A DNA stretch of 64,000 nt from Pedobacter ginsenosidimutans (GCF_001442625.1 NZ_LMZQ01000017.1:1-64000); one strand, 5' to 3'. Positions 1 to 8,091 are shown, numbered from the stretch's first letter. The notes: generated by a model from the letters alone, not told the origin. Numbers and translations are program-made.

Positions 1-18
1 CTGCAGATCTTAAGTTTA

Positions 19-393
19 ATGAACGGAAGTATTTCCGGGGGGGAAGGAAATTTGAAGTCGAGGTCTGTTTTTGTTCAGAGGGAAAGGGACAATTTAGGCA
101 GTCGCCCGGCAATCAAATTCGCGTACAGTTTGGCCCGAAACAGACTGTACAGTTTTAGTGAAATACGCACCAGCACTTTAAGGGTAAATATTTATATATT
201 ATCAGTGGAAAAAGTTATTATTAGTTGCCTGCTTCAGGGGATGAGCCAAAAGGAAATTGCAGCCAAACTGGGTGAACTCGGAATTGTGCCATCCTGCCTA
301 AGCTCAATTGAAAAAATAATCAAAAAACTCAAAACCCAGTATAATGCCAAGACGATGTTCCTCCTTGGTGCAAAAATTGCTGGTAGGAAATAA
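19..393 (+). CDS. Small protein with a C-terminal LuxR-type helix-turn-helix
   Basis: The C-terminal half (about residues 62-124) reads like the DNA-binding domain of LuxR/NarL regulators: a hydrophobic first helix, the segment QGMSQKEIAAKLG as scaffold and turn, and a recognition helix ending in SSIEKIIKKLKTQY. The first 60 residues are basic and match no receiver or sensor domain that I recognise. The reading frame stays open to base 1, so the ATG at 19 may not be the true start and the gene may be cut by the window edge. In Bacteroidota such short LuxR-like proteins are common orphans. The target is unknown. It lies upstream of, and in the same direction as, the putative defence cassette, but 330 bases separate them, so shared transcription is doubtful. 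Confidence 0.55.
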   Translation: MNGSISGGEGNLKSRSVFVQRERDNLGSRPAIKFAYSLARNRLYSFSEIRTSTLRVNIYILSVEKVIISCLLQGMSQKEIAAKLGELGIVPSCLSSIEKIIKKLKTQYNAKTMFLLGAKIAGRK

Positions 394-403
394 TTAGTAA
401 ATT

Positions 404-432
404 ATTTTACCGAAATTGAACAATGGTAAAAT
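404..432 (+). terminator. Weak hairpin after the LuxR-like gene
   Basis: ATTTTACC at 404-411 pairs perfectly with GGTAAAAT at 425-432 around a 13-base loop, 11 bases past the stop codon. No T-run follows, so a terminator role is only a guess. Confidence 0.25.
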
Positions 433-722
433 TGGGCCGGCCAGGCATAATATGTCTCGTTTGCCCAATGTCCTGCATCCGCAAGATATAGGTTGAGCGT
501 CTTCACTAACTTTTAACGATACTAAAATTTTCTATCAGTTGTTTTATTAATTTAGTTAATTGTAAGAATTATTTATTGTAATTAAAAACAAAAAATACTT
601 CCTATCAAAGTAAAAATGATTGTAATATGAAATATTTGTTTGAGGCAAAATTTAATATTATTCTTTTGTTTTTTTGGAAGCAATAGAATAATATTATAAA
701 TTACACAATCTTTAATTAGCGC
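433..722. other. A+T-rich intergenic stretch before the four-gene cassette
   Basis: After a GGCCGGCC palindrome near 434 the sequence becomes very A+T-rich up to the ATPase start. I found no convincing open frame, RNA gene or TAnnTTTG promoter. The cassette promoter must lie here or farther upstream but cannot be named from sequence. Confidence 0.4.
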
Positions 723-2696
723 ATGTCTTTGAAATCTACATACATAATGTTGCCGGCATTAAAAAGTATTCAGGTTGAAAACTATCATTTGTTTTCAAAA
801 AACTGGAGCTATAATTTACATGCTGGAATGAATCTTTTTGTTGGAACCAATGGTTTAGGAAAAACAACAACAACCTCTTTGATTATTTACGGAATGGTAG
901 GCCCGAATTCTGAAATTCCTATGGAATATTTCGAAAATCGCGGAGGCGAAAGTTCGCCGAAATTTTACCCTACTATCAAACTTATTTTTAGCGTTGGCGA
1001 TCACGAGTTTGAAATCCACCGTGTAATTACTGAGGATACAATTTTATACCTTCGTGTCGATGAACATGAATATCATTCTAAAGATTTTGACAATATTGAT
1101 GATATCTATGATGGATTGCTTAAACAGTATACCGGAATCGAATCGATTTCAGATATAACATTCTTGCTTCAGAAATTTTTAATTAGACAAGAGGAGGGAA
1201 ACTATTTAATATGGGATGATAAGGGAGGGGATCAATCTAAATTAATACGGATTTTAATTAATGAAGCTGGCTTTCAGGCCGAATATGAAAGGCTGGCGAA
1301 AGATGTTAAGGATCTGGATACATCAGTTCGAGGAAAAACTGACGTGAAGGCCCAATTCACAAAAAAGATAAAGGAGCTTGAATTATTACGATCGACCGAA
1401 CTTGAAAAACGTCAAGATTACAATCAGAGATCGGAATTGGAAAAATCCTTGCTGGGTGTCAAAGCTGAATATGAAAAAAATCTTGAGTTACAGGAAAAGA
1501 ATTTAGAAAATATAAAATACTTAACGGGTCTAATTAAGGAATCGGATGGTAAAATAGAGGTTGTATCGGCAGAGTATGAGCTACATACTGATCAGATAAG
1601 GGATTTGGAATCAAGACTGTTTAAGCATGTTTATTCCGACGAATCTGTTTTGACCTCCATACATAAGCTAAAACATTATGGCATATGTATTTATTGCAAC
1701 AAAACTCCCAAAGTTGAGGTAGTTAAAGAAATCATCAATAAACTTGAGATCAGAAATCAATGTCCAGTATGTGAATCTGGATTAGACCTAGTTCACCCAG
1801 ATTTAGATAATACACAAGTTTTAGAAGAGCTAGAGGCTTCGCAAAAAAAGTTAGGTCAAGCCAAGGAAGAGATCGAGCCTTTAAAGGTTCAAAAAGTAGA
1901 ATTGGTTAAACAAGTCGATGCTTTGTGGATTGAACAGCGGATAATTGAAAAAGAAATCAATGCAAATGCAATTAAGCAATATGATTTAAATATCCAGTTA
2001 TCTACTTTGAATAAAAACCCCGAAGAGCAAATCACCGAATATGATACTCAAATATCTGGTTTGCAGACACAAGTGCTCAACTATGAGAAGGAAATTGAGC
2101 CCGAAAGGGATAAATGGGAGCGCGCAAAAGAGAGGCTTAATGCAAAGAATGACGAATTAAATGAGGTTATCAGTTCATTCGAAGACAAATTAAATGCAAT
2201 ATTCGTTAAGTATGCATCAAAATACTTCAAACCTGATTGCAAACTGACGACAATAGAGCGTAGACCTAAAGAGTCTAAAATAAATGTAAAGTCTTATGTT
2301 CCAGAATTTGAGGAAAAAACACGATTTGAAATCAAAAACTGTAGTACTTCAGAACGTATATTCCTAGAATATTTATTTAGAATATCATTACTAGAGCTAT
2401 ATCAAATAGAAAGTAAAAACTCCCCATTCATCATAATGGAGACAACTGAAGGGGCTTTTGATATTTCCAACACTATTGAACTTGCTTCTTCGTTTAATGA
2501 ATTTGGTGACATTGGTTTGCCGTTCATTTTGATTACGAATTTTAGCAAACCAGATTTTCTGCAAAAACTTTCGGAAGGGATTGGAAAATCAAAACATAGA
2601 CTGCTAAATTATCTTGAGTTTGGAAAGCTGTCTGATATACAAAAGAAATCCGTTCCTGAATTTAGAAAAGTGCTAAGATCTCTAAAATTAGTTTAA
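723..2696 (+). CDS. SMC/Rad50-like AAA ATPase of a putative defence cassette
   Basis: This 657-residue protein has the split ABC ATPase head of the SMC/Rad50 group. The N-terminal half carries a Walker A (GTNGLGKTT, residues 41-49). Long charged coiled-coil arms follow (about 190-320 and 355-505). The C-terminal half carries a signature-like CSTSER (540-545) and a Walker B region ETTEGAFD (573-580). Between the arms sit two CxxC pairs (C322/C325 and C347/C350), probably one zinc site. The usual Walker B Asp is Glu and the following catalytic Glu is Thr. Such ATPases usually sense or reshape DNA and control a partner effector. The gene heads an overlapping operon with a small helical protein, a nuclease and a methyltransferase. 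A second ATG at 747 is an alternative start. Base composition is visibly A+T-richer than downstream genes, which suggests transfer. Confidence 0.85.
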   Translation: MSLKSTYIMLPALKSIQVENYHLFSKNWSYNLHAGMNLFVGTNGLGKTTTTSLIIYGMVGPNSEIPMEYFENRGGESSPKFYPTIKLIFSVGDHEFEIHRVITEDTILYLRVDEHEYHSKDFDNIDDIYDGLLKQYTGIESISDITFLLQKFLIRQEEGNYLIWDDKGGDQSKLIRILINEAGFQAEYERLAKDVKDLDTSVRGKTDVKAQFTKKIKELELLRSTELEKRQDYNQRSELEKSLLGVKAEYEKNLELQEKNLENIKYLTGLIKESDGKIEVVSAEYELHTDQIRDLESRLFKHVYSDESVLTSIHKLKHYGICIYCNKTPKVEVVKEIINKLEIRNQCPVCESGLDLVHPDLDNTQVLEELEASQKKLGQAKEEIEPLKVQKVELVKQVDALWIEQRIIEKEINANAIKQYDLNIQLSTLNKNPEEQITEYDTQISGLQTQVLNYEKEIEPERDKWERAKERLNAKNDELNEVISSFEDKLNAIFVKYASKYFKPDCKLTTIERRPKESKINVKSYVPEFEEKTRFEIKNCSTSERIFLEYLFRISLLELYQIESKNSPFIIMETTEGAFDISNTIELASSFNEFGDIGLPFILITNFSKPDFLQKLSEGIGKSKHRLLNYLEFGKLSDIQKKSVPEFRKVLRSLKLV

Positions 2697-2698
2697 TT

Positions 2699-3400
2699 AT
2701 GATTTTACAGCTGGAGAACTTTCATAAATCCAATGAAATACTATATGTTTTGCATGCAATACATCAAAACAATGGAAAGTCCGTATCCAAAATTGCTCTT
2801 CAAAAACTTTTATATCTTTCGGCAGCATTAGCTCCTATTAAAGAAATTATACTGTCTATCATTCGGTTTCAAAGGATACAGCGAGGACCTTATTCTAAAG
2901 ACATTCAAAATATTGTAGACCACTTGGTGGCATATGGGCTCGTAGAAATTACTGAATTTAAAGTAATAAAGGATAAGAATGCGTTTGCCGTTTATGAGAT
3001 TTCAGATGGTGGTAAAAATGCTGTGTCTAAATTATTAAAATATTCAGTAGAGGCCGAAAAATACTGGTGGATCAGTTGCATTAGTAGGCTATCACTGATG
3101 TATGCAGCATTAGACTCGGCGGATGACGACGAGGAATTCGAGGGACTTGATAAAATTGTAAGAATCGTTTATCAAGATTACACATTCAAAGAAACAAAGG
3201 AAAATTCATATTTTAGGGCGCTTATTGACTTTGATGATACTGATCAGCCCACTGCGAAAACAATAGAATTTGTTAAGGATTATATTGAGCAAAACCGGAA
3301 CATGTTCTCATTTATGAACGAAAGGTTTGAGGCAGAGCTAATATTAACAGCCTTTTTTAATCATTTTTACAACAATTATTTAATAGAATATTCGGTATGA
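2699..3400 (+). CDS. Small helical middle component of the ATPase-nuclease cassette
   Basis: The start lies two bases after the ATPase stop and the end overlaps the nuclease start by four bases (ATGA), so translation is probably coupled. The 233-residue protein has no signal peptide or membrane segment. Residues about 27-85 look like a winged-helix-type module: the segment ALQKLLYLSA, then RGPYSKDIQNIVDHLVAYGL, then a short beta part. This recalls the Panacea/SocA-type antitoxin fold (KLQKLLY and GPY signatures) and the middle components of ABC-three-component systems. The rest is acidic and helical. I infer that it bridges the ATPase and the nuclease or restrains the nuclease. That role rests on position and weak motif similarity; a dedicated antitoxin role is the main alternative. 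Confidence 0.6.
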   Translation: MILQLENFHKSNEILYVLHAIHQNNGKSVSKIALQKLLYLSAALAPIKEIILSIIRFQRIQRGPYSKDIQNIVDHLVAYGLVEITEFKVIKDKNAFAVYEISDGGKNAVSKLLKYSVEAEKYWWISCISRLSLMYAALDSADDDEEFEGLDKIVRIVYQDYTFKETKENSYFRALIDFDDTDQPTAKTIEFVKDYIEQNRNMFSFMNERFEAELILTAFFNHFYNNYLIEYSV

Positions 3401-4440
3401 ATGGATCAGAGGATGTTCTAGTTTACCTGCACTCAAGTATTATCGCGAAGCTATTTAGTGCTTTTCCAAAAGTTTCCCCCATAGACAGCAATGTATTTTG
3501 GACTAAATTTTTGAGGCTATTGAAATCGGATGTGTATAATAAGCACATGAGTAAAGGTCCGCTGAATTTTATCGTAAATTTTGATGCAACAGCCACTGGA
3601 ACAGTAAATTATTTAGACCCCGTAAGTTTAAATGAGTACTTTTTAAAGCGATCCAGTAGCAATATCTTGTACATCGACGTTTTTGGGAATAATTTTGAAC
3701 CAAATCCTTTCAGCAGTGAAAAACTGCAGAATTTGGAGGAGGTCGCTGAATCTTCACAAAGTAATAATTATTTGTATGTTTTTGTCAAAGGGGTGGAATT
3801 GAAGATTACACATAAGCAAGTCATACTCAAGGATATTCCTGATTTTTACAGCTTAAATAAAGTTGGTCATATCAAATCGCTCTTACCCATAGATGAATAT
3901 CGGAAATTGCTAGATAAACATTACGAAACTGAAATTAAAGGTGAAAGAGGTATTGAGTATTGGCAAAACAAGGCAAAATATGAACTTGTTGCTGCACCTG
4001 AGAATAAATTTCGTAAAAAGCTGGCGAACTTTCTAGAAAACAACCTATCTGGGGGATTTATCGATGAAGAATGCAGGAACAATAATACAAATGATCGCAA
4101 TGACGTACGCGTAATTACAGTTCCAAATCATGAGGTTCATATTATTGAAATAAAGTGGGTCGGTAAAAGTATTGGGAATAATTATGATGGAACCGTGGCA
4201 CACGTTAAAGCCAATGAAGGATTAGAGCAGCTAAACTTATACATAGATGGGGAGCCACGTTGTGTTTCAGGCATCTTGTTAATATATGATGCTAGAAAAG
4301 ATCAGGAAAGTTTCAAATGGAATAAAGCTACCAATACCTGGAAAGAAAATATTTCCAATCCACCTGTTGTATTGCATTTAGATCCCACATCAAGTTCAGA
4401 AAGAGCGAAAGAAATAGTGAAAACAGAAAGAAATGATTGA
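3397..4440 (+). CDS. PD-(D/E)xK-type nuclease, probable effector of the cassette
   Basis: The C-terminal part of this 347-residue protein holds the core of a restriction-type nuclease. There is a helix with E202 (ENKFRKKLANFLE), then D236 in NDVRV at the start of a strand, then E251-I-K253 in HIIEIKWVGKS, the order and spacing of the PD-(D/E)xK active site. A later conserved-looking Gln/Leu helix (LEQLNLYIDG) and a hydrophobic strand complete the fold. The first 195 residues match no domain that I recognise and could contact the ATPase or middle protein. The gene overlaps its neighbours by 4 and 8 bases. I infer a DNA-cutting effector controlled by the upstream ATPase. An RNase or a nuclease for the cell's own DNA (abortive infection) is also possible. 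Confidence 0.7.
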   Translation: MNGSEDVLVYLHSSIIAKLFSAFPKVSPIDSNVFWTKFLRLLKSDVYNKHMSKGPLNFIVNFDATATGTVNYLDPVSLNEYFLKRSSSNILYIDVFGNNFEPNPFSSEKLQNLEEVAESSQSNNYLYVFVKGVELKITHKQVILKDIPDFYSLNKVGHIKSLLPIDEYRKLLDKHYETEIKGERGIEYWQNKAKYELVAAPENKFRKKLANFLENNLSGGFIDEECRNNNTNDRNDVRVITVPNHEVHIIEIKWVGKSIGNNYDGTVAHVKANEGLEQLNLYIDGEPRCVSGILLIYDARKDQESFKWNKATNTWKENISNPPVVLHLDPTSSSERAKEIVKTERND

Positions 4441-5728
4441 AACAAAAGAAATTTTATATACTGATAGTAGAGATTTATATAGTGACTTGGTATCATTTTC
4501 CGGTAACAAGTATCAACCTTTACACAGATGGTATTCGTTGGTTGAGGGCTTCTCAAGTGAATTTGTTAGAAGAATAATTGGAGAACAGAATGAGATGCCT
4601 AAGGTGTGCTTCGACCCTTTCATGGGTGTTGGAACGACTGCATTGACTTGTCAGGATTTGGGTGTGAAATGTTATGGTGTTGAAAATAGCCCTTTCTTTT
4701 ATGATGTGACAAGGGCAAAATTACGAACCGATTATGATGCCTTGGAATTTAGTGAGCTGATAGATGATTTTGAGATCTATCTTAGATCTTGTAAACACGT
4801 CCATCCTTTACCAGAAATTGAAACCAAAACTTTATTTCAAGTTGAAGGAAGGGAGAGGTGGATTTTCAACGATCCTGTTCGTGAAGGCATCACAGATATA
4901 CTTGAAAAGATGCATTTACTTCCAGTAAGCTTAAATAAATATTTTAATTTATTCAAAGTAGCGTTAGGGAGTCACCTTGTTTCTATTAGCAACGTTTTCA
5001 GAAATGGTAAATGTTTGTCATTTAAAAAAAACTGGGAGCAAAAAATTATTCTGAGGGAAGATGTGCACAAGCTGTTTATTAATTACTGTCGAAATGTATT
5101 GTTAGTTGACATACGTAGTAAGGCAAATGCTGTTACTCAAATTCATAATTATGTAAATGTCTTTAGGGGCGATAGCAGGCAATTGATACAAAACTTGCCT
5201 GATAACTCCATTGATCTAGTTATCACTTCCCCGCCTTACTTAAACTCCAGGGATTACACGGATATATATAGGCTTGAATTGTGGATGCTGGGATACGTTA
5301 GCAAATTTGTTGAAGAAAAAAAATTGAGGTCTTCTGCATTAACTTCTCATGTTCAAATTGCTGTTGCAGAAACAGAAAGCCCAGATATCCCTGAATTAAA
5401 TGAATTTTTAGCACATTTACACACTGTAGAAAGCCTATGGAATAAAAATATTCCAAATATGGTAAAAGGATATTTTTCTGATATGCAATCTATATTCGAA
5501 AACTTGTTACCTAAATTACAGAACAATGCAATGCTTTATATTAATGTATCAAATTCAGCCTATGGTAATAAAATATGTGAGGTTGATACAATCTTGGCAA
5601 AAATTGCCGAAGCAAAAGGTTATGAGGCACTTGAAATTAGAACAGCCAGATATATCAATTCTAGTAAGCAGCAATCTATAGCAAGTAAATTGCGGGAAAG
5701 TGTGATAGTCCTCAAAAAAAGTAGCTAA
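4433..5728 (+). CDS. Site-specific DNA methyltransferase (N4-cytosine or N6-adenine type)
   Basis: The protein (431 residues) has an SAM-binding motif I, DPFMGVGTT (61-69), with the acidic end of the second strand at E84 (GVENSPF). The amino-methyltransferase catalytic motif is SPPY at 266-269, followed by LNSRDYTDIYRLELW. SPPY is most common in N4-cytosine enzymes, but N6-adenine specificity cannot be excluded. Motif I precedes the catalytic motif with about 190 residues between them, an alpha-class-like order; that insert probably holds target recognition. The segment PLHRWYSLVEGFS near residues 29-41 is typical of this enzyme group. The start overlaps the nuclease end by eight bases. I infer that it protects host DNA from the upstream nuclease or marks the signal that the ATPase reads. 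Confidence 0.85.
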   Translation: MIETKEILYTDSRDLYSDLVSFSGNKYQPLHRWYSLVEGFSSEFVRRIIGEQNEMPKVCFDPFMGVGTTALTCQDLGVKCYGVENSPFFYDVTRAKLRTDYDALEFSELIDDFEIYLRSCKHVHPLPEIETKTLFQVEGRERWIFNDPVREGITDILEKMHLLPVSLNKYFNLFKVALGSHLVSISNVFRNGKCLSFKKNWEQKIILREDVHKLFINYCRNVLLVDIRSKANAVTQIHNYVNVFRGDSRQLIQNLPDNSIDLVITSPPYLNSRDYTDIYRLELWMLGYVSKFVEEKKLRSSALTSHVQIAVAETESPDIPELNEFLAHLHTVESLWNKNIPNMVKGYFSDMQSIFENLLPKLQNNAMLYINVSNSAYGNKICEVDTILAKIAEAKGYEALEIRTARYINSSKQQSIASKLRESVIVLKKSS

Positions 5729-5965
5729 TATGCTTTAGGTTTTTTCATTATTTTTTCGCTTGATATCCTAATATCCAAACATGTTTCTTAAAACAGGAAA
5801 TTTAAACGTTTATCAAATTATTTTATTGAATATTTTTGTCGGTCTTTAAAGATCGAACCTTCAATTCATGCAGATGTTTTCTGCCTGTTGATTTTCAGAA
5901 GTGCTTTACGAAAAAAACATAAAAACATGTAGAATTTACTAATTTAACGTAAAAATTAACCACTC

Positions 5966-6505
5966 ATGGAACTTGCTGCATTAATTGTTTCAATATTCGC
6001 TTTACTCGCATCTGCTGCCAGCTACTTTTTCAATCTCAAATCTACCAACCAAAACAAAATTTTTGATGAAAAGATACAGGCCTACAGTAAAATAGCCACT
6101 GCAATTGACAATGCAGTTTTAGCGCTGGGGGAGGGGATTGAAGAAGGCAAAGACCTACGGAAAACCCAACCAAAAGGTTATAAAGACGACCTGGAGGAAA
6201 TCGCCGAAAACATAGGAGAAGCCATTAACGAAATGTTCGACGTGTTAATGGCTAATGTTGTCTTACTTCCAAGCAATGTCTATAACAGCCTAGATGAATT
6301 TGCGATGTTCATAGACAGCGAGGAGAATTTTAATATCTTCGAGAAACCCGAAAAAATAGAGACACTGATAGCTGAACTTCGAAAACGACAGAATGAAGCC
6401 ATCACCTTGATGAGAGACGATATTCATTCCGACCAGTTAAATAAAGGCTTGCACAAGCGATTGTCAAGGAATAATTTAGGACATAAAATCTTTGGAGAGA
6501 TTTAA
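5966..6505 (+). CDS. Small membrane-anchored protein of unknown function
   Basis: The 179-residue protein starts with one hydrophobic segment (residues 3-24, ALIVSIFALLASAASYFF) and no cleavage site, so it is probably anchored in the inner membrane with the rest in the cytoplasm. The remainder is helical and charged, with two likely amphipathic bundles (about 35-110 and 120-175), and resembles many short membrane-plus-coil hypothetical proteins. I recognise no catalytic motif. It lies 237 bases after the methyltransferase on the same strand. It might be an accessory part of the cassette or an unrelated neighbour; the gap and its slightly higher G+C favour separate transcription. Confidence 0.55.
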   Translation: MELAALIVSIFALLASAASYFFNLKSTNQNKIFDEKIQAYSKIATAIDNAVLALGEGIEEGKDLRKTQPKGYKDDLEEIAENIGEAINEMFDVLMANVVLLPSNVYNSLDEFAMFIDSEENFNIFEKPEKIETLIAELRKRQNEAITLMRDDIHSDQLNKGLHKRLSRNNLGHKIFGEI

Positions 6506-6610
6506 AGTAAAATGATTGCCCCTTTCATTGACACAATTCGATCAGACTAACAACTTTTTATTGATATTTTTACCCGATCTATAGCCCCCACTTTTTTCTA
6601 TTTTTGAGCC

Positions 6611-7231
6611 ATGGGAGTAAAATTACGGCAAGAATTGAGGCAGATTTTCGGCAACATCGACATTTATTTGTTCGACCAATTGTTAAAAGGCACTTATTCG
6701 GACTGCAATACAGTCCTGGATGCGGGTTGTGGCTAGGGTAGGAACATCAGCTACTTTATGAGCCAAGGGTTTGATGTGTACGGTGTAGATCTGGACCCAT
6801 CGGCGATAGCAGCCGTAAGGGAATTGGCTGCGACTCAGGGTATCGCTGAACCCAAAAAGCATTTTACAGTTGCCCCTGTAGAAGACATTCCTTACAAAGA
6901 TGAAACCTTCGACCTGGTGATTTCCAGCGCAGTACTGCATTTTGCAAAGAATCTTTCCCATTTTGAATCCATGCTCAATTCCATGTGGCGCTGCATAAAG
7001 CCAGGTGGCTATCTTTTTTGAAGATTGGCCTCGGACATTGGTATAGAAAGTACGGTCAGGTTCATCGGTAACGGCCGGTATATTCTGCCAGATGAATCTG
7101 AAAGGTTTCTGGTCAATCAGGAAATGCTGATTCGCCTTACCAAAAAACTCGGCGGCAGTCTGCACGAACCGATTAAAACGACCAACGTTCAGAATTTGCG
7201 GAGTATGACGACTTGGTGTGTGAAGAAATAA
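6611..7231 (+). pseudogene. Class I SAM-dependent methyltransferase, broken by two stop codons
   Basis: One frame from the ATG at 6611 to the TAA at 7231 would give about 206 residues, a normal size for a small Methyltransf_11/25-type enzyme. It reads through the SAM motif (LDAGCG, stop, GRN), then FDVYGVDLDPSAI, VAPVEDIPYKDETFDLVISS and the tail KPGGYLF, all in the right order. A TAG at 6734-6736 falls inside the glycine-rich motif I and a TGA at 7019-7021 follows GGYLF. No frameshift is needed, so the decay is point mutation only and looks recent. Neither remaining fragment could bind SAM normally. The substrate of the ancestral enzyme is unknown. Confidence 0.75.
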
Positions 7232-7311
7232 ATAAACAAGAGTATTGGTTAATATCTGCCAATTAGCTTCCTAATGGTTTTTAAGCAGGACTAGGATAGG
7301 CCGATCCAAAA

Positions 7312-7339
7312 AAAAAGCCCATTTTTACATGAGCTTTTT
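7312..7339 (+). terminator. Rho-independent-type terminator after the methyltransferase pseudogene
   Basis: AAAAAGCCCAT (7312-7322) pairs with ATGAGCTTTTT (7329-7339) with one mismatch and a six-base loop. The A-run before and T-run in the arm make it usable from both directions, a common form in Bacteroidota. Confidence 0.6.
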
Positions 7340-7376
7340 GTAAATCAAATACTTAATTGTTTCTATTACATTAGTT

Positions 7377-7853
7377 TTAAAATATCTGTCGATTTCTTAC
7401 AATATTTCCATAGGATTCCGGCATTGGTTCCAAATTCATCGGTATATATGCTATAATTTGTAACCATTTTGCGAATTCTCGGTTCGAAACTATATCTTTG
7501 AGTACTTGACTGGAGTAATCACTTTTAAAAGTTTTTACTCCGGTTTTTTTATGTCCTAACTTATTGTTTAATAGTTGGATAAGCTCCATCCTCAAGTTTT
7601 CCTGACCAGTTCGATGTTCGACTCCGTCATAAGTCCATTTTTCAGGAAAAATCGAACCGATAATCTTTCACTTTTCGTTATCTTCCCCTTTTAGATATGG
7701 CAAATCAAGTTTTTTTAGGGCAAGGTATAGAATTTCTTCAACATCTACTTTTCTCCTTTGGTAGAATTGAACTCAACAATTTATGCTTCGAATTTTGCAA
7801 CGTTTAATTTCTTCCTCAAGTTTTATTAAACGATAATCCGCTGGTTCGATATT
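7377..7853 (-). pseudogene. Remnant of the C-terminal part of a serine site-specific recombinase
   Basis: On the minus strand a single frame between a TAA at 7854-7856 and a TAA at 7377-7379 is interrupted by TGA at 7773-7775 and 7668-7670. It reads in order DYRLIKLEEEIKRC, a helical part, KIIGSIFPEKWTYDG, EHRTGQENLRMELIQLLNNK and KKTGVKTFKSDYSS. The IIGSIFPEKWTYDG and RT segments resemble the C-terminal domain of Bacteroidota large serine recombinases, in which a (I/F)GSI.PEK..FDG..(F/Y)RT stretch precedes the end. The catalytic N-terminal domain is not seen, so this is a dead fragment. The rest of the 7232-8091 gap holds only the terminator and unrecognised sequence. The identification rests on remembered family features. 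Confidence 0.5.
7511..7543. repeat. Hairpin repeat, copy A (inside recombinase tail)
   Basis: TGGAGT (7511-7516) faces ACTCCG (7537-7542), with ACTTTTAAAAGT as an inner palindrome, and a T7 run follows. The minus strand encodes KKTGVKTFKSDYSS here. A near copy lies at 53108-53141. Confidence 0.55.
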
Positions 7854-8091
7854 TTACAGGACGGCCATGAAAATGTGTATGGTTTTCGTGCCGATTTCGA
7901 TGGAAATTAATTAAATATTGTCAGAAGAGGTTCGTGATGGGAATACTATAGCAGACGGAACCTTTATCTGGACCGATGGATCGCAGAGCTTGGCGAGTAG
8001 CTAGTTCCGGAAATTTTGGATGAAGTAATTTAAATGCGGTTCCTCCGGTGTCGTAATACTGTTGGTCTGGGGGCAGGATGTTTGATCGGTT

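Noticed and set aside
6683..7165. 160-residue open frame on the minus strand
   Set aside because: It lies opposite the methyltransferase pseudogene, whose plus-strand frame carries the recognisable SAM motifs; the antisense protein shows no domain.
7440..7500. TTCGAAAC stretch resembling a tRNA T-loop
   Set aside because: The flanking bases do not form the T-arm or acceptor stem, and the segment is part of the recombinase remnant.
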